DNA of 64,000 nt, from assembly GCA_025060175.1 (NCBI GenBank), contig JANXBE010000002.1, positions 1 through 64,000 on the forward strand. Direction: 5' to 3'. The translations under genes and the position numbers were made by a program. This DNA is from Thermomicrobium sp. (GTDB lineage: Bacteria > Chloroflexota > Chloroflexia > Thermomicrobiales > Thermomicrobiaceae). Within the stretch, counting starts at the first letter, position 1; every line of letters begins with the position of its first letter. A model generated the notes under the pieces. It did no database searches. It saw only the letters and a program-made list of their open reading frames with translations, and was not told where the DNA came from. Positions 60,993 to 64,000 of this stretch are shown piece by piece.

Positions 60993-63920
60993 TCACCCAC
61001 CTTCCCCACGCGCGACGCTACCAGCCAACCGTCCTTGCTGACGAACCAGCCATTCCTGCGCGAGTCGTGGAATCTGCACCGTCGTCGTCTGACGAACTGT
61101 GCAGGGAGGCAGCGAGGTGACGAAGGCATGACCGTACCGACGCTTCACCACGCGTCGATCCAAAACGACGCACACACCATAGTCACGGGTACTGCGGATC
61201 AAGCGACCGAACCCTTGCTTGAAGCGGAGGACTGCCTGCGGCACTGCGTACTCGTGGAACGGGTCGTGGTACGCCTCGCAGCGAGCAGCGAACACCGGGT
61301 CGCTCGGCACGGCAAAGGGAAGCTTGGCGATCACAAGGACACTGAGCGCCTCCCCTGGCACATCGATCCCCTCCCAGACCGCATTCGTGCCGAGCACGGC
61401 TGTCTCGGGGCGCGCCTTCAGACGCTCGATCAGCTGGCGCGGACTGCCGTCGATCCGCTGTCCCAGAACGAGGATGCCTTCCTGCTCCAAGGGCCGCTTG
61501 ATCGCCCGGTACGCGGCCTGCAAGGCGCTGTGCGACGTGAACAGCACCAACGCCCGACCGCGCGTCGCCCGGAGAAGCGCGAGTAAGGTCTCGTTCAACT
61601 GCCGTTGGTACCCGGGTTCGCCCGGTTCCGCGATATCCTCCGCCAGGCAGAGCAGCGTCGAACTCGCGTAATCGAACGGCGAGTCGACCACCAGTTCGTC
61701 AGCATCCGGGAGCCCGAGTTGCTGCCGGATGAACGCGAACGATCGTTCCACCGTCAAGGTCGCTGACGTGAGAACGCAAGTGTCCAGCCGCGAGAAAAGC
61801 AACTCGTTGAGGAGCGAGGCGACCTCTAACGGTGCCATATGCAGACTGACCTGCGCTGGCTGTGCACGCCAGGTCAACCAGTAGACCCGCTCGGGCCGCG
61901 GAGCGAACAGCACTTCCTGCACGCGATCGTGCAGTTCCCGCGCTCGACGCTCCAGGACATCCAGCTCGGTCGCCAACTCGCTCACCTCGTCGCGGCTGTG
62001 CTCAGGGAGCTGGTCGACGTGCGCACTGGCCCATTGGAGAGCCGAGAGCACGGTGCGGAGATGCGTCGCCAGTGCCTGCCCAACTTCTTCGACCGCCGCC
62101 CAGATCGACTCAGCCCGCAGGCCAGCCGTGATCCGCAGCTGACGGTCATAGGCCCCGTTTTCGCCTGGATGACGCTGCGCGAGCTCGGCGAGGAGGAGAA
62201 ACAGGTTCTCGGCGTGCTGCTGCAACGCCTCGATGCGCGGCCACCACTCGCTCAACTTGTCGGCCAGCTCGCGTGCGACGGTCCGCGCGGTCGCGTCCGG
62301 CAATCCGGCCAGCGCCGACCAGAGTTCGCCGAATACGCCAGCGAACCGACCGAGGTGATCCATGCTCAGCACCCGCCGGAGTAACTCGCGCACGTCGTCC
62401 TGCCCGACCTGAAAGCCGAACTGCTGCGTCGCCTCGTCGATCAGGTGGTGCGCCTCGTCGACGATCAGATGTCGGTACGACGGTAGGACCCGATTCTCGG
62501 CCAAGAGGTCGGACAGGAGGAGCGCGTGATTGACGATCACGACGTGCGCTCCCTCAGCCGTCGCGCGAGCTCGATAGAGGAAGCACTGGTTCCGCCGATG
62601 GAAGAGGCAGCGAGTGGGCACGCAGGCCCCTTCCGACTCCGCCACCTGCGCCCAGGCGGCCTGCTCCTCCGCGGTCAGATAGAGCTCGGCCCGGTCTCCC
62701 GTCTCCGTCTGCGGTAACCACGCCGTGATCTTCGCTGCGAGCAGTGCCTCAGCAGGGTGATGGAACGGCTCGCGCTGACGGAGGAACCAGCGACGCAAGC
62801 ACAGGTAGTTGGAACGCCCCTTCAAGACCGTCGCCCGAAATCCTGCTGCGTTGGCCAAGCGCGGTTCCTCTTCCGCCATCGCTTCCAGCGCGCGGCGCAA
62901 GAACGGCAGGTCTTTGGCGAACAGCTGGTCCTGCAGCGCGAGCGTCCCGGTCGAGACGACGACCGTCTCGCCGCGTTCGACGGCGTGGAGAACCGCCGGC
63001 AACAGGTACGCGAGCGACTTGCCCGTGCCGGTCCCGGCCTCGACCAGCAGCTGCCCCCCCTCGTTGAAGGTGCGCACGACCGCTTGGGCCATGCGCGCCT
63101 GTCCAGCCCGATTCTCGTAGCCTGGGAGCGCACGCGCCAACGCCCCTGCCGGACCGTACAGACGAGCGATCCATTCCGGATCGAAGCGTGGAGTCTTGCC
63201 CGTCGCTTCCAGCCGTGGTGGTCGTTCGCGCGGCAAGAGAAAGAGCATCTCCGCTGCGTTTTGTACACCCGGCACGGCACTCCGCAGCCGTTCCGTGAGG
63301 ACCCCTCCGAGCTGGCCGATACCCCGCTCTGTCAGTTCCCGATACATCGCCTCGAAGACGTCCGCCTCCGGCCAACCAGCCTGCTGGGTGTACTCCGCGA
63401 GCCGGCGCAGCGTCTCCGGGTCGTACTCGCGCAACATGTCGCACAAGCCGAGGAACACCGCCATCGTCGTTTCGACATCGGCCATGGCCCGGTGCTGCTG
63501 CTGGACCGAAATGCCCAGACGCGCCGCGATCCCTGCCAGCGAATATGCCGGCAGATCAGGCAACAGGATCGTCGCCAGACGGAAGGTGTCGTAGACCCGG
63601 TTGCGCAACGCCAAGTCATGCGCCGCGAGCATCTGGAGGTCGTACTCCGGCGATTGGCCGACGATCGGATAGTTCTGCACGAACTGCCGGAGACGGGGGG
63701 CGACCTCTTTGAACAGCGGTGCCTGCCGGAGATCACGCATCGTGAGCCCGGTCAAGCTGGAGACCGCCAGGGGTATGGGGCGTCGCGGTTGCACGAGGGT
63801 CTCGAATCGTTCCAGAACGCGCTCGTCCCGGAACTTGACTGCCGCGACTTCGATGATCTCGTCCCGCTCCGGATCCATCCCCGTCGCCTCGAGATCGAGC
63901 GCGACGTAGATCCGCGCCAT
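60993..63920 (-). CDS. DinG-type helicase fused to a DnaQ-like exonuclease
   Basis: The product is 975 residues. Residues 1-165 are a DEDDh exonuclease ([54 protein letters not shown]). From about 255 comes the XPD/DinG helicase: Walker [21 protein letters not shown], Cys-containing segments NYLCLRRWF and [18 protein letters not shown] likely to bind an Fe-S cluster, DEAH box in [17 protein letters not shown], and motifs [19 protein letters not shown] and [11 protein letters not shown]. Such fusions occur in Firmicutes and Chloroflexota. DNA repair or 3'-flap removal is inferred. The ATG at 63920 follows GAGGTG. Confidence 0.94.
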   Translation of the reverse strand: MARIYVALDLEATGMDPERDEIIEVAAVKFRDERVLERFETLVQPRRPIPLAVSSLTGLTMRDLRQAPLFKEVAPRLRQFVQNYPIVGQSPEYDLQMLAAHDLALRNRVYDTFRLATILLPDLPAYSLAGIAARLGISVQQQHRAMADVETTMAVFLGLCDMLREYDPETLRRLAEYTQQAGWPEADVFEAMYRELTERGIGQLGGVLTERLRSAVPGVQNAAEMLFLLPRERPPRLEATGKTPRFDPEWIARLYGPAGALARALPGYENRAGQARMAQAVVRTFNEGGQLLVEAGTGTGKSLAYLLPAVLHAVERGETVVVSTGTLALQDQLFAKDLPFLRRALEAMAEEEPRLANAAGFRATVLKGRSNYLCLRRWFLRQREPFHHPAEALLAAKITAWLPQTETGDRAELYLTAEEQAAWAQVAESEGACVPTRCLFHRRNQCFLYRARATAEGAHVVIVNHALLLSDLLAENRVLPSYRHLIVDEAHHLIDEATQQFGFQVGQDDVRELLRRVLSMDHLGRFAGVFGELWSALAGLPDATARTVARELADKLSEWWPRIEALQQHAENLFLLLAELAQRHPGENGAYDRQLRITAGLRAESIWAAVEEVGQALATHLRTVLSALQWASAHVDQLPEHSRDEVSELATELDVLERRARELHDRVQEVLFAPRPERVYWLTWRAQPAQVSLHMAPLEVASLLNELLFSRLDTCVLTSATLTVERSFAFIRQQLGLPDADELVVDSPFDYASSTLLCLAEDIAEPGEPGYQRQLNETLLALLRATRGRALVLFTSHSALQAAYRAIKRPLEQEGILVLGQRIDGSPRQLIERLKARPETAVLGTNAVWEGIDVPGEALSVLVIAKLPFAVPSDPVFAARCEAYHDPFHEYAVPQAVLRFKQGFGRLIRSTRDYGVCVVLDRRVVKRRYGHAFVTSLPPCTVRQTTTVQIPRLAQEWLVRQQGRLAGSVARGEGG

Positions 63921-63948
63921 GCTTCGTGACACCTCTCGCTCGATTCCA

Positions 63949-63999
63949 TCATGCGACCGGGAAGCGCTCGACCAGCGCAACGAGCTGGAGCAAACCCAA
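63949..63999 (-). CDS. C-terminal end of an upstream gene (partial)
   Basis: Sixteen codons and TGA are visible at the right edge in the frame LGLLQLVALVERFPVA. Strong third-position GC and the 28-base spacing to the next gene suggest the end of an upstream operon member. Too short to identify. Confidence 0.35.
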   Translation of the reverse strand: MGLLQLVALVERFPVA

Positions 64000-64000
64000 T

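Overview
The window is high-GC bacterial DNA with strongly GC-biased third codon positions, frequent GTG starts and tight ATGA/GTGA gene overlaps. The gene content suggests a Gram-positive-like, non-Firmicute bacterium. It includes a SUF operon with SufU scaffolds and no SufE, a fragment of a [NiFe]-hydrogenase maturation protease, a citramalate synthase, an archaeal/eukaryal-type Asd, a predicted ABC-class ATPase, a baeRF protein and a carotenoid-hydratase-like (AttH/CrtC) lipoprotein. This points to Chloroflexota, most likely class Thermomicrobia. That placement is an inference from gene content; no 16S gene is present. No phage, insertion sequence, CRISPR array or integrase was seen, so this is ordinary chromosomal housekeeping territory.

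Layout. 0-3.8 kb: the tail of a hydrogenase maturation protease, secA on the minus strand, a small SMR-like membrane protein and an alkyltransferase-like protein without the acceptor Cys. 3.8-7.2 kb: a minus-strand thiamin operon thiD-thiG-thiE-tenI-thiS under a TPP riboswitch and terminator. 7.4-12.6 kb: a Cys/Met-metabolism PLP enzyme, a class V aminotransferase, a frameshifted polysaccharide deacetylase and a 1.5-kb stretch without convincing genes. 12.6-17.6 kb: two tandem YtcJ-type amidohydrolases, a metallo-beta-lactamase-fold hydrolase, a DnaQ-type exonuclease and an unknown protein. 17.6-24.4 kb: a SufU-like scaffold and a Fur-family gene, divergent around a Fur-box-like palindrome, then sufC-sufB-sufD-sufS-sufU-sufT. 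24.4-31.1 kb: envelope genes (deacetylase lipoprotein, cupredoxin, trehalose-6-phosphate synthase-like GT20, MMPL transporter, AttH/CrtC-like lipoprotein).

31.1-38.8 kb is the most interesting part. Aspartate-family and branched-chain amino-acid genes each carry their own cis regulator. metX follows a consensus promoter, a SAM riboswitch and a terminator. asd follows a consensus promoter, a Thr-rich leader peptide, a possible antiterminator and a U-tailed terminator. cimA follows a TTGACA promoter, an Ile-rich leader peptide and competing hairpins. A homoserine dehydrogenase is divergent from asd, and a ThDP-dependent acetolactate-synthase-like gene lies upstream of cimA. The two leader peptides look like classical ribosome-stalling attenuators for threonine and isoleucine in a lineage where, to my knowledge, they are little described. 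They are the best candidates here for a new regulatory system.

39-64 kb is housekeeping. It holds a second MBL-fold hydrolase, a SWIM zinc-finger protein with a long leader containing a terminator, mobA, a SAM hydroxide adenosyltransferase, a TPR protein, miaB, a duplicated Cys-rich protein, a RodZ-like protein, a diacylglycerol-kinase-like gene and a baeRF gene. Then come coaBC with small membrane genes, tRNA-Glu(TTC), a sugar nucleotidyltransferase, prmA, rsmE, an ABC-class ATPase, rho, glpX and a DinG-type exonuclease-helicase. Several 0.3-1.5 kb tracts (8.6, 11.0, 38.8, 41.5, 52.5 and 57.2 kb) show no convincing gene.
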